Positions 45,001-53,403 of a DNA stretch of 64,000 bases are shown piece after piece. Below the pieces are notes generated by a model that did no database searches, was not told the origin of the DNA, and was given only the letters and a program-made list of their open reading frames with translations. Every line of letters begins with the position of its first letter. Position 1 is the stretch's first letter. This stretch comes from Lactonifactor sp050944855 (lineage in GTDB: Bacteria > Bacillota > Clostridia > Lachnospirales > Lachnospiraceae): assembly GCA_050944855.1 (NCBI GenBank), contig JBMNRU010000011.1:22639-86638 (forward strand). The letters run 5' to 3'. The position numbers and the translations under genes are program-made.

Positions 45001-45488
45001 TCTAGCTAATCAATACGAGTCCATTGTAAGTTTTTCGTCAGATAGATATTAAACTTGAAGGAGTTCTAGCCGATTGGCACAAGCCTCAGGCAAATTTTTT
45101 GTCAGATAGATTCTAATTCAAAAAGGATTTTAGCTGACCAGCACAAGTCCTGGGCAACCTTTTTGTCAGATAGTTACTAAACTTGAAAGAGTTCTAGCTG
45201 ATTGGTACAAGTTTTTGCGTTAGATAGATTTTAATCTTAAAAGATTCTAGCTAACCATCACAAGTTTTTCGTCAGATAGCTACTAAACTTAAAGGAATTC
45301 TAGCTGACCAGCACAAGCTCCGGGCAAGTTTTTCGTCAGATAGCTACTAAATTTAAAGGAATTCTAGCTGACCAGCACAAGCTCCGAGCAAATTTTTTGT
45401 CAGATAGATTCTAATTCTAAAAGAGTTTTAGCTGACCGGTATAAGATTTGGATAACTTTTTCATCGGATGATTTCAAATTTAAGGAAC
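45001..45488 (+). repeat. Eight-unit tandem array of 64/53-bp repeats
   Basis: Units start at TCTAGCT or TTTAGCT (45001, 45065, 45129, 45193, 45246, 45299, 45363, 45427). Six are about 64 bp; units 4 and 5 are 53 bp, lacking the same 11 bp between two AAG copies. All but the diverged last unit keep a GT(T/C)AGATAG core after a T run. Within a unit AGCTGAC can pair with GTCAG-AT-AGCT, so each can form a hairpin. There are no unique spacers, so it is not a CRISPR array. It lies between the TfoX and GyrI-like genes. Confidence 0.85.
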
Positions 45489-45638
45489 AAGTAATGCCAT
45501 TCGCATTTCGTTGCGCTGCATGTGGAGACGATTGCTTTCTTGCTCCAACGAAAAGCGGACGAGTATGTTGAAGTGAAATTGGAACTGGATGATTCACAGG
45601 TAAAGAGAAAGTATGAAATAGAGATTGGAGAGAATAAA

Positions 45639-46271
45639 ATGGCTTTTGATTTTAAAAAAGAATACAAAGAATTTTATATGCCTAAAAATAAGCCGGAAAT
45701 TGTAACAGTTCCAAAGGCTAATTATATTGCTGTCAGGGGAAAAGGTAACCCTAACGAAGAGGGTGGAGCATATCAGCAAGCCATAGGTGTACTGTATGCA
45801 GTTGCCTACACATTGAAGATGAGTTATAAAACAGATTATAAAATTGAAGGCTTCTTTGAATATGTTGTTCCACCGCTTGAGGGCTTTTGGTGGCAGGACA
45901 ATGTAGTTGGTGTGGATTATGCAAATAAAGATTCCTTCAATTGGATTTCGGTGATTCGCTTGCCGGATTTTATCACCAAAAAGGATTTTGATTGGGCGGT
46001 AGAAACAGCAACCAGGAAGAAAAAGCTGGACTGCTCTTATGCTGAATTTTTGACGATTGATGAAGGCCTATGTGTACAGATTATGCATTTTGGAGCATTC
46101 GAGGATGAACCGGCGACGGTGGCATTGATGGATGAATATATAGAGAAGGAAGGATATGTAAACGATCTTACTGAAAACAGACTGCATCATGAAATATATA
46201 TGTCTGATGCAAGGAAGGTTGCTCCTGAGAAATGGAAAACAGTAATCAGGCACCCGATCAGAAAGAGATGA
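45639..46271 (+). CDS. GyrI-like small-molecule-binding protein
   Basis: 210 residues from the ATG at 45639. KEYKEFYMPKNKPEIVTVPKANYIAVRGKGNPN opens the domain, with WWQDNVVGVDYANKDSFNWISVIRLP and VQIMHFGAFEDEPATVALMDEYI in the rest. GyrI-like domains bind small molecules. An upstream in-frame extension (from 45522) has no ribosome site and overlaps repeat-like DNA. GGAGAG precedes the chosen start. Confidence 0.85.
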   Translation: MAFDFKKEYKEFYMPKNKPEIVTVPKANYIAVRGKGNPNEEGGAYQQAIGVLYAVAYTLKMSYKTDYKIEGFFEYVVPPLEGFWWQDNVVGVDYANKDSFNWISVIRLPDFITKKDFDWAVETATRKKKLDCSYAEFLTIDEGLCVQIMHFGAFEDEPATVALMDEYIEKEGYVNDLTENRLHHEIYMSDARKVAPEKWKTVIRHPIRKR

Positions 46272-46295
46272 AAGGTTTGATAGTTAATAGAAAAT

Positions 46296-47036
46296 ATGAC
46301 AGCAAAAGAATTATTTAAAGACTGGGAAGAGACTCTCATCTGGTCTTGTCTGCAGGGTGTCATGGGCAAAGTATATACCGATACATCAAACACCGATGCA
46401 GCAATGGCAATGCTTGGAGATTTTGCCTTTTTTGCAGGAAAACCCAGTGAGAAGTTATTGAGATATAAGCCTGAAAGCTGTAAGCAGGATTTCATTATTA
46501 TGGTTCCACAAAATGAGGAGTGGTCTGCACTTATCGAACAGGTATATAAGGAAAAAGCAAAGAAAGTAATCAGATATGCCTTCAAAAAAGAACCGGATAT
46601 TTTTGATAAAGATAAATTGGAGAAAATTGTAGATCAGTTGCATGATGATTTTGAAATAAAGCTGATAGAAGAAAGTGAGTTTTCTTTGTGCCGGGAAAAT
46701 GACTGGTCTAAGGATTTGGTATCGCAGTTTGCGGATTATGAAATTTACAGTAAACTGGGATTGGGCGTAGTTATTTTGCATAATGGAGAGTTGGTGGCAG
46801 GAGCTTCCTCTTATGGCAGATATCAAGAGGGTATTGAAATAGAAATTGATACAAGAGAGGATTATCGAAGAAAGGGTCTGGCATATATAAGTGGTGCGAA
46901 ACTTATTTTGGAATGTCTGAATAGAAATCTGTATCCAAGTTGGGATGCACAAAATTTGTGGTCGGCAGCATTGGCTGAAAAATTAGGGTATCATTTCAGC
47001 CATGAGTATACAGCCTATGAAATCACAGATTATTAA
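46296..47036 (+). CDS. GNAT-family N-acetyltransferase
   Basis: 246 residues with the acetyl-CoA site in the last third: GIEIEIDTREDYRRKGLAYISGAKLILECL, followed by PSWDAQNLWSAALAEKLGYHFSHEYTAYEI. The N-terminal half, with LGDFAFFAGKP, is the GNAT accessory domain. The substrate is unknown. It lies 24 bp after the GyrI-like gene and may be co-transcribed. Confidence 0.85.
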   Translation: MTAKELFKDWEETLIWSCLQGVMGKVYTDTSNTDAAMAMLGDFAFFAGKPSEKLLRYKPESCKQDFIIMVPQNEEWSALIEQVYKEKAKKVIRYAFKKEPDIFDKDKLEKIVDQLHDDFEIKLIEESEFSLCRENDWSKDLVSQFADYEIYSKLGLGVVILHNGELVAGASSYGRYQEGIEIEIDTREDYRRKGLAYISGAKLILECLNRNLYPSWDAQNLWSAALAEKLGYHFSHEYTAYEITDY

Positions 47037-47055
47037 TATTTAATGAGGATGTACT

Positions 47056-47589
47056 ATGACAAATCAATATATTATAATTCAAATCATTGGTTTTATCGGG
47101 ACCATATTGTTTTTTCTATCCTTTCAATGTAGGGATAATAAAAAATTATTTAGAGTACAATTTCTATCTTATTTGCTGTACACAATACATTTACTGTTGC
47201 TGGGTGCTGTAACCGGTGGGATCAGTTATATTATTAATACTATTCGTTCTTTGTGTCTTGGCAGCAACTGGAAATTTGCACGGCAAAAGAAAATGTGTGT
47301 TATTATCTGTTTCATGCAGATAGCGGCACTTTATTTTACCTGGGCAGGGTGGATTTCACTGCTTCCGGTTGCAGCTAATATTGCCTCAACGGTTGGTGCA
47401 TATACGAATAATGCCCGTACCATAAGGGTTGTGGGAATGACAATTAATTCACCACTTTGGATTATATATAACATTATTGTTGGTTCTTGGGCAGGAATTC
47501 TTGATGAGTTGGTAAGTGAATTATCGATGGGTATTTCGATCATACGTTATGGCTGGAAAGGTTTGGGCAGTAATGAGGCGACAGATTAG
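47056..47589 (+). CDS. YgjV-family membrane protein
   Basis: 177 residues with four to five hydrophobic segments. The IGFIGTILFFLSFQCRDNKKLFRVQFLS opening and RTIRVVGMTINSPLWIIYNIIVGSWAG ending match the YgjV family of inner-membrane proteins of unknown role. Confidence 0.82.
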   Translation: MTNQYIIIQIIGFIGTILFFLSFQCRDNKKLFRVQFLSYLLYTIHLLLLGAVTGGISYIINTIRSLCLGSNWKFARQKKMCVIICFMQIAALYFTWAGWISLLPVAANIASTVGAYTNNARTIRVVGMTINSPLWIIYNIIVGSWAGILDELVSELSMGISIIRYGWKGLGSNEATD

Positions 47590-47646
47590 AATTGCTTTTT
47601 GTTCGGTCAATTATCATTTATTACATAGAAAAGGAGTGTGATCCTC

Positions 47647-48507
47647 ATGGCATACGGAAAAACAATAGAGCTATTTCTCGTCAATGGAACAGCAGACAGT
47701 CTCATCATAGCTGAATTATCCAACTGGAACGGTAAAGCCATTAAGATTCCACGTATTGAAGTTCCTTCTTGTGATCGTGACGATATTACTCAGGCAGGAG
47801 TGTACTTTCTGTTTTGCAAGGAAGACGATGGATCAGACTCCGTTTATATCGGCGAGGCTGAGAATGTTAAAGAAAGGTTGGTGCAGCACTTACGCGACTA
47901 CCAGTCCGAAAAAGAAAAGTATTATTGGAATACGGCAGTTGTCTTTGTGGGCAGGGACCTGAATAAGGCCCTTATCAGATATCTTGAAAATCGCTTTGTG
48001 GAGATTGCCAGAATCAGTAAGAGATACACTGTTCTGACTAAGAATACATACCGCAACACGGTAATGAAGGAGTCCCAGATAGCGGTGATGGAGGAATTTA
48101 TCGATAATGTCAAAATCCTGATAAATGTACTGGGCTACAAAGTCCTGGAATCCTTTGCGCAGATGGAGTCTGATTCCACAACGACTGATGATGAAGTTCT
48201 TTCATTATCGACTGGTTCTGCAAGTGCGTCTGGAAAAGTCACAACAGAGGGATTTGTTGTTTTTGAGGGAGCCACAATAAACGAGAAGACTTCAACAAAA
48301 TCGTTAAGCGCCGGAATGCAAAAGCTGAGACAGAAGATTTTTGACTCCGGGAAAGTAAAAGGTCTGAAAACAACGGAAGATATTCTTTTCTCCAGCTCAT
48401 CGGCAGCAGCAGATTTTATTCTTGGATACAGTGTGAGCGGCCCGCAGACGTGGAAAACGAAAGATGGCCGTACATTGAAAGATATTGAAAACAGTCAAAC
48501 CAACTAA
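47647..48507 (+). CDS. GIY-YIG nuclease-fold protein with DUF4357
   Basis: 286 residues. The GIY-YIG core reads AGVYFLFCKEDDGSDSVYIGEAENVKERLVQHL (about residues 54-86) with the catalytic Glu possibly in ALIRYLENRFVE. The C-terminal part has the DUF4357 signature SAADFILGYSVSGPQTWKTKDGRTLKDIE. The role is unknown; this pair is common in mobile and defence regions. ATG 47647 follows AAGGAG; the GTG at 47638 overlaps it. Confidence 0.9.
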   Translation: MAYGKTIELFLVNGTADSLIIAELSNWNGKAIKIPRIEVPSCDRDDITQAGVYFLFCKEDDGSDSVYIGEAENVKERLVQHLRDYQSEKEKYYWNTAVVFVGRDLNKALIRYLENRFVEIARISKRYTVLTKNTYRNTVMKESQIAVMEEFIDNVKILINVLGYKVLESFAQMESDSTTTDDEVLSLSTGSASASGKVTTEGFVVFEGATINEKTSTKSLSAGMQKLRQKIFDSGKVKGLKTTEDILFSSSSAAADFILGYSVSGPQTWKTKDGRTLKDIENSQTN

Positions 48508-48551
48508 GGATTGGAATACACAAGAAAATATAAAGAAAGATATAATTGTAA

Positions 48552-48803
48552 CTGAGTAAATTAGTAATTGATAAGGATATGCATACATTCTTCATGTACA
48601 TCTGTGAGATTCTAAAAATAGATACTTTTGTAGTAGGTGATGAAAAGCAATCAATCTATATGTGGCGTGGTGCGTACCCAAAAGCTTTTATGAGTATTTG
48701 TGATAGAGATTATTTTCTTATAGGTGCATACGATGAGCCTTATTTACGGGTTACCAATCACACAAATATTTATAATAATGTGATTTCTATCACACTTTTA
48801 TAA
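48552..48803 (+). pseudogene. UvrD-family helicase fragment
   Basis: 84 codons containing TFVVGDEKQSIYMWRGAYPKAF, the motif III region (GDxxQSIYxWRG) of UvrD-type helicases. Both ends are gone. A further stretch to about 48930 reads as diverged helicase sequence. This is debris of a larger gene, not a functional enzyme. Confidence 0.7.
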
Positions 48804-48965
48804 GATTTAGTGTGACCGTGCATGCTGATGATTGGAACAAAATTTCCCATGTCGGCAAAAACAAGATGTCAAACACAAAAATAGTTGATATTCTTGCCGA
48901 TAATGTGATATACTATGCAGTAGGTTAGTATAGTTTTTGATTCGATTTATGACGGAGGATAGCAG

Positions 48966-49688
48966 ATGCGATACCTTTCAGTTACTGAAATAGCAAAAAA
49001 GTGGGATGTGTCTGAACGCAGCGTTAGAAATTACTGCGCCCAGGGACGTGTGAATGGTGCGTTCCTTACCGGCAAGACTTGGAACATTCCCGAAAATGCA
49101 GGAAAGCCGGAGCGTACCAACAAGAGAAAAGAAGAACCGATTACTTTGTTGGATATTCTGAAAGAGCAGAAGGCAAGTAAATACTCCGGCGGTATTTATC
49201 ATAAGACACAGATTGATTTGACATACAACTCAAACCACATCGAAGGTAGTCGTCTGACTCACGATCAGACCAGATATATTTTTGAAACCAACACCATCGG
49301 TGTAGAAAATGAAGTCCTCAATGTGGATGATGTGATCGAAACAGCGAACCATTTTCGTTGTATCGACATGATCATTGAGAATGCAAAAGCGCCATTAACC
49401 GAAAAGTTTATTAAAGAGCTTCATTTGATCCTGAAGAACGGAACCAGTGATTCCAGAAAAGATTGGTTTGCTGTTGGTGACTATAAGAAACTTCCGAATG
49501 AGGTTGGGGGTATGGATACGACCCTTCCGGAAGAAGTTGCCGATAAGATGAAAGCATTGCTGACAGAATACAATGCCAAGGAAGAAAAGACTTTTGAGGA
49601 TATTCTGGACTTCCATGTGAAGTTTGAGAGAATCCATCCGTTCCAGGATGGTAATGTAACACAGAGACATCAGCAGAAAGCGGCGTAA
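48966..49688 (+). pseudogene. fic gene truncated inside the Fic motif
   Basis: 240 codons. The N-terminus is an HTH/excisionase-like domain (YLSVTEIAKKWDVSERSVRNYCAQGRVNGAF). Then the Fic domain: NSNHIEGSRLTHDQT (the inhibitory/a-helix region), and FERIHPFQDGN, the first half of HPFxDGNGRxxR. The frame then becomes unrelated (VTQRHQQKAA) and stops. The catalytic Arg/Gly half is lost exactly where the conjugative element begins (about 49653), so this is an insertion site. It cannot AMPylate as it stands. Confidence 0.85.
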
Positions 49689-49733
49689 CAGCGGCAGACT
49701 GCTTTGTACATAAAATTGAATAGCGTATATGCC

Positions 49734-49775
49734 AAAGGACATTTCATCTTTTATTTAGGTGGATGTCCTTTTTTT
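49734..49775 (+). terminator. Terminator at the left edge of the element
   Basis: AAAGGACAT pairs with ATGTCCTTT, followed by five more T. It blocks transcription from fic into the element. Confidence 0.8.
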
Positions 49776-49805
49776 GTACCCATTTTCAGAAGAAAGGAGA
49801 TTCAC

Positions 49806-50327
49806 ATGGAACTGAACGAAATGGAAAAACGGATGCTGTACCAGACAGAAGGCTGTGAACGGTATGCCGTTATCAATGAGCTTTCTATGGCTTCACAGTA
49901 TGCTGGTGACCCGGCACGGAGGAAAGCGGCAAGGGACCTTATGGAAAAGCTGCGCCCTTTGTCAGATTCCGAGTGCATGGATCTGGTGAGGGATATTCAG
50001 AAAAATTACCGGCTTCCGCAGGAAGGGCGGACCATCGGGGAGCTGATCGCGGAGGCCAGGCAGAAATCCGGCGCAGAGAAACTGAAAGGTCATGACATAA
50101 TGGCGCTGGAACGCTTTGACCCGGAGGTAAGGCACATGATCGTCTTTGACGTGCTTTCAGGTGATGCTCCTGTCGGCGATAAGGGCGATAAGATGCGGCT
50201 GTTCCTTACGGATGCCGGCTATCAGAAATTCTTGGACAGCCAGGAACGGGGCGAAGTGAAACTGAAAAACCATGCGAAGGTCTCAGGCGGCCATCTCCAC
50301 TATGACCGCAGGGACCGCGCCTTGTAA
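49806..50327 (+). CDS. Conserved element protein of unknown function
   Basis: 173 residues, acidic and helical, ending in VSGGHLHYDRRDRAL. It has MTEGCERYAVINELSMASQYAGDPARRKA-like helices near the start. AGAAAGGAG precedes the ATG at 49806. It is the first gene of the element and 30 bp before the replication gene. No function is recognised. Confidence 0.65.
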   Translation: MELNEMEKRMLYQTEGCERYAVINELSMASQYAGDPARRKAARDLMEKLRPLSDSECMDLVRDIQKNYRLPQEGRTIGELIAEARQKSGAEKLKGHDIMALERFDPEVRHMIVFDVLSGDAPVGDKGDKMRLFLTDAGYQKFLDSQERGEVKLKNHAKVSGGHLHYDRRDRAL

Positions 50328-50357
50328 CGGAAATAACCGGAGAAAGGAGGCTGTGAA

Positions 50358-51230
50358 ATGGCTGTATTCCGGGTAGAAAAAACGAAGGACTTCACGATCA
50401 TGTGCAACCACCATCTGCGCAATACGGAACTGTCCTTAAAGGCAAAGGGGCTCCTCTCCCTCATGCTGTCGCTGCCGGAAGACTGGGACTATACCACAAA
50501 GGGGCTCGCCCATATCTGTAAGGACGGTGTGGATTCGATCACCACCGCCCTGAAGGAGCTGGAGCGGCACGGGTATCTCACCAGGCAGCGCCTCCGCTAT
50601 GGGAACGGGCAGCTCGGAGACATCGAGTATACGATCCATGAAAGGCCTGTAAATGCCGAAAAACAGGCGTTTCCACCTAAACGGGAAAATCCAAGACAGG
50701 TAAATCCAGGACAGGCAAAACCTGAACAGGCGGAACCTGGACAGGAAAATCCCGCACAATTAAATACTAATCCATTAAAAACTAAAAAATCAAAAACGGA
50801 TATATCAAGAACCTATCCATCAATCTATCCGGCAGGGCCGGAGGCGGCAGGCCGCCCGGATGGGATGGATCGGATTGAGCTGACAGAGGCATACCGCGAG
50901 ATCATCATGGAAAATATCGAGTACAGTTTTCTGGTGGAACGGTATGGAGCCCAGAGGATGGACGAAACGGTTGAGCTTATGCTTGAAGTGGTCCTGTCCA
51001 AACGCCCCTTTATCCGTATCGCCGGGGATGATTTTCCCAGGGAGGTGGTAAAGAGCCGCTTCCTGAAGATCAATTCCGGCCATCTGGAGTATGTCTTTGA
51101 CTGTATCGACAGGAACACCACGAAAGTCGGGAACATCAAGGCATACCTGCTGGCAGCGCTGTATAATGCCCCGGCAACCATGGACAGCTATTACCGTGCC
51201 GAGGTCAACCATGACCTGTACGGCTGTTAG
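50358..51230 (+). CDS. DUF6017-type replication-initiator-like protein
   Basis: 290 residues. The N-terminal winged helix (LSLKAKGLLSLMLSLPEDWDYTTKGLAHICKDG) is like that of RepA_N/DnaD-type initiators. A Pro/Gln-rich linker with repeated NPGQAKPEQAEPGQ follows, and the C-terminal domain contains SRFLKINSGHLEYVFDCIDRNTTKVGNIKAYLLAALYN, the DUF6017 signature. It probably starts replication of the excised element. AAAGGAGG precedes it. Confidence 0.82.
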   Translation: MAVFRVEKTKDFTIMCNHHLRNTELSLKAKGLLSLMLSLPEDWDYTTKGLAHICKDGVDSITTALKELERHGYLTRQRLRYGNGQLGDIEYTIHERPVNAEKQAFPPKRENPRQVNPGQAKPEQAEPGQENPAQLNTNPLKTKKSKTDISRTYPSIYPAGPEAAGRPDGMDRIELTEAYREIIMENIEYSFLVERYGAQRMDETVELMLEVVLSKRPFIRIAGDDFPREVVKSRFLKINSGHLEYVFDCIDRNTTKVGNIKAYLLAALYNAPATMDSYYRAEVNHDLYGC

Positions 51231-51231
51231 G

Positions 51232-51251
51232 CGCCTTGCGGCGTCTTTTTT
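51232..51251 (+). terminator. Weak terminator or attenuator
   Basis: CGCC-TTGC-GGCG followed by TCTTTTTT, just after the DUF6017 gene. The short stem suggests partial termination before the Toprim gene. Confidence 0.5.
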
Positions 51252-51273
51252 CATCACGGAAAGGAGGCAGAGC

Positions 51274-51315
51274 ATGATGAAAAGAAACAATGTGCCGGCA
51301 CGATGCCCGGCGTAA
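51274..51315 (+). CDS. Candidate 13-residue leader peptide overlapping the Toprim start
   Basis: ATGATGAAAAG... encodes MMKRNNVPARCPA and ends at 51315. It has a perfect AAAGGAGG site, whereas the Toprim gene's own ATG at 51303, in another frame inside this peptide, has none. Ribosomes ending here could restart at 51303. This is inferred; no homologue check was possible. Confidence 0.3.
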   Translation: MMKRNNVPARCPA

Positions 51316-52286
51316 GCAGGGAGCAGATTCAGGCGGCGAGGGAGGCGGACCTGTTCGCCTACCTGCAGTCCTATGAGCCCGGTGTGCTGAAACGGGACGG
51401 GCCAAATTACCGCCACAGGGAACATGACAGCCTGGTCTATGTGACCGGGAAAAGGTACTGGTACTGGAACAGCCGGGGCCGGAGCATCAACGCCCTGGAT
51501 TACCTGATCCAGATTCGGGGCTATGGGCTGGTGGATGCGGTCCACACGTTGGTCGGCGGGGAAATCCGGCAGGCACCGGCCTATCGGAGCACGACAGTAA
51601 CATCCCATGTGCAGAAGGAACCGGAGAAGAAAGTATTCTCCCTTCCCTGGGTCAGGCGGTGCGCCACTTCTGCCGTCTCCTATCTGCAGCGGCGCGGGAT
51701 CAGCCCTGATGTGATCAGCCGGTGCTTACGGGAAGGGCTGTTCTATGAGGCACGGTATAAGGGCGAGCCGGTCTGCGTGTTTGTGGGAAAGGATGATGCG
51801 GGGAAAGCAAGGTTTGCATGTATGCGGAGCATTACCGGCAGCCTCAGGAAAGATGTCTACGGCAGCGACAAGGAATACAGCTTCTGCTATCCACCCAGGA
51901 ATCCGGGCAGCCGGCATGTGGCGGTGTTCGAGGCACCCATCGACGCCCTCTCCCATGCCACGCTGCAGGAGATAGAAGGCTGGAAATGGGACGGCTACCG
52001 GCTGTCCCTGGGCGGCACTTCCCATGTGGCGCTGATTGCATTTTTGAAACGCCACCCGGAAATCCGGCGCGTCAATCTCTACATGGACAATGACCTTGGC
52101 GGCCTTAAGAATGCCAGGAGGATCAGGGCGATGCTCCATGAAGACCAGCGCTTCAAGCATATCCGGGTGGGGATCAACCCGCCCCGAACAGGCAAGGACT
52201 ACAATGAAAAGCTGCTCTGCGCCAGGGAGCGAATAAAAGAGCGCCAACAACAAAGCCGCCATAGACAGGCGGCAATTTCTATTTAA
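51303..52286 (+). CDS. Toprim/DUF3991 primase-like protein
   Basis: 327 residues. DUF3991-type start: SREQIQAAREADLFAYLQSYEPGVLKRDGPNYRHREHDSLVYVTGKRYWYWNSRGR, like the zinc-free primase lead. The Toprim part has VAVFEAPIDALSH (acidic motif) and VNLYMDNDLGGLKNARRI (DxD motif). It may prime replication of the element. The start is weak on its own and may be coupled to the leader peptide just upstream. Confidence 0.85.
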   Translation: MPGVSREQIQAAREADLFAYLQSYEPGVLKRDGPNYRHREHDSLVYVTGKRYWYWNSRGRSINALDYLIQIRGYGLVDAVHTLVGGEIRQAPAYRSTTVTSHVQKEPEKKVFSLPWVRRCATSAVSYLQRRGISPDVISRCLREGLFYEARYKGEPVCVFVGKDDAGKARFACMRSITGSLRKDVYGSDKEYSFCYPPRNPGSRHVAVFEAPIDALSHATLQEIEGWKWDGYRLSLGGTSHVALIAFLKRHPEIRRVNLYMDNDLGGLKNARRIRAMLHEDQRFKHIRVGINPPRTGKDYNEKLLCARERIKERQQQSRHRQAAISI

Positions 52287-52300
52287 GGAGGATTCCAGAA

Positions 52301-52582
52301 ATGATGAAAACAGAGAATACCGTCTTACAGATGATCGCAGGGGCTGCCAGATGCCCGGAGTACGGGCCGGACATGGTAAAGGGCCTGATGGAAAAGCTGG
52401 ACATGAACGAGAGGGCGTTTGCCCTCCTGATGAACGTGGCGCCTTCCACGATCCGGCTCTGGACCAGCGGGGCGGCGCAGCCCAGCGGCACGGCCAGGCG
52501 GCTCATGCAGATTTACGAGGCAGGGCCGGAGATCGTCGGGAAGATTGCCGGGGAGCCTTCCGCAGACAGGAGGGATTCATAG
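52301..52582 (+). CDS. Helix-turn-helix regulator
   Basis: 93 residues with an XRE-like HTH at about 28-70 (MNERAFALLMNVAPSTIRLWTSGAAQPSGTARRLMQIYE), similar to NadS/HigA-type regulators. AAGGAGG precedes the ATG. It is small and lies between the primase-like gene and the coiled-coil protein. It probably regulates the element; targets are unknown. Confidence 0.8.
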   Translation: MMKTENTVLQMIAGAARCPEYGPDMVKGLMEKLDMNERAFALLMNVAPSTIRLWTSGAAQPSGTARRLMQIYEAGPEIVGKIAGEPSADRRDS

Positions 52583-53380
52583 ATGGCAGATAAGGAATTT
52601 CCGGCTGCGCTGCAGGCAACCCAGGACGTGCCCGTAGAGGAAAACGAGCAGGTGAAGGCGCTGGTCGTCCTGCTGATGGGGAAGGACCCTGCGGGCGGCA
52701 GGGAGCTCGAAGAACTGGCCGGCCAGGTGGCGTCCATGGAGCGGAGGCTTGATGCAGCACTGGAGGAACTGGGGGCCATACGCCAAAAGATACAGGAGGT
52801 ACAGGACCGTTCCCTGAAGGCCGTGCTGCAGAAGAACTGTAAGATGCTGGAGGGGAATGTGGACGCCATGCGCCAGCGCATCCTGGAGCTGAAAGGGCAG
52901 GTCATAGAAGGATGCAGGAATATCTTAAAGGATTTTGCGGACCGCGGCGCTGTGGCCCTGGACGGCGTCTCCCGGTTCCTGCGGCTTAGGCCGGCACTGG
53001 AGGCGGTGCAGGCAGCGGCAGAAAAGACCGTGCAGTCCAGTGACCGTGCGGCCTCCAGGATCGATGCGTTCAGCACGGAATTCCATGAGGCAGGCCGGCA
53101 CTTAAAGAACATGGGGCGCACCATCCAGGGGAGGCCCGCGCAGGCGGAGGCGAAGGAAAACGGCAGGGTCGCAGACGCCTTCAAGGGGGCCTTCAAGATA
53201 GAGCGCGCTTTTGCGTCTGCCATCAGCGAGAACGTGGGGCTTTCCCTGAATGCCCTTGCAAGGCTGGAGCAGCGGGCGGAGCGCCGCCCCTCCGTCCTGG
53301 GTGCCATGCGGGAACAGGCGGCAAAGCTGGAGCCGGCAAAGGAGCAGCCGGCACCTTCCCATGACAAAGGCAGCCGGTAA
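52583..53380 (+). CDS. Coiled-coil element protein (DUF6674-like)
   Basis: 265 residues, starting at the base after the HTH gene's stop. Long helices rich in Glu, Lys, Gln and Ala (LEELAGQVASMERRLDAALEELGAIRQKIQEV) give coiled coil over most of the chain; DGVSRFLRLRPALEAVQ is in the middle. It resembles the DUF6674 proteins of such elements. The role is unknown. Confidence 0.7.
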   Translation: MADKEFPAALQATQDVPVEENEQVKALVVLLMGKDPAGGRELEELAGQVASMERRLDAALEELGAIRQKIQEVQDRSLKAVLQKNCKMLEGNVDAMRQRILELKGQVIEGCRNILKDFADRGAVALDGVSRFLRLRPALEAVQAAAEKTVQSSDRAASRIDAFSTEFHEAGRHLKNMGRTIQGRPAQAEAKENGRVADAFKGAFKIERAFASAISENVGLSLNALARLEQRAERRPSVLGAMREQAAKLEPAKEQPAPSHDKGSR

Positions 53381-53403
53381 ACCATTCTGAATGAAGGGAG
53401 GAA

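Noticed and set aside
45001..45488. CRISPR array
   Set aside because: Units are tandem and similar along their whole length with no unique spacers, and no cas genes are present.
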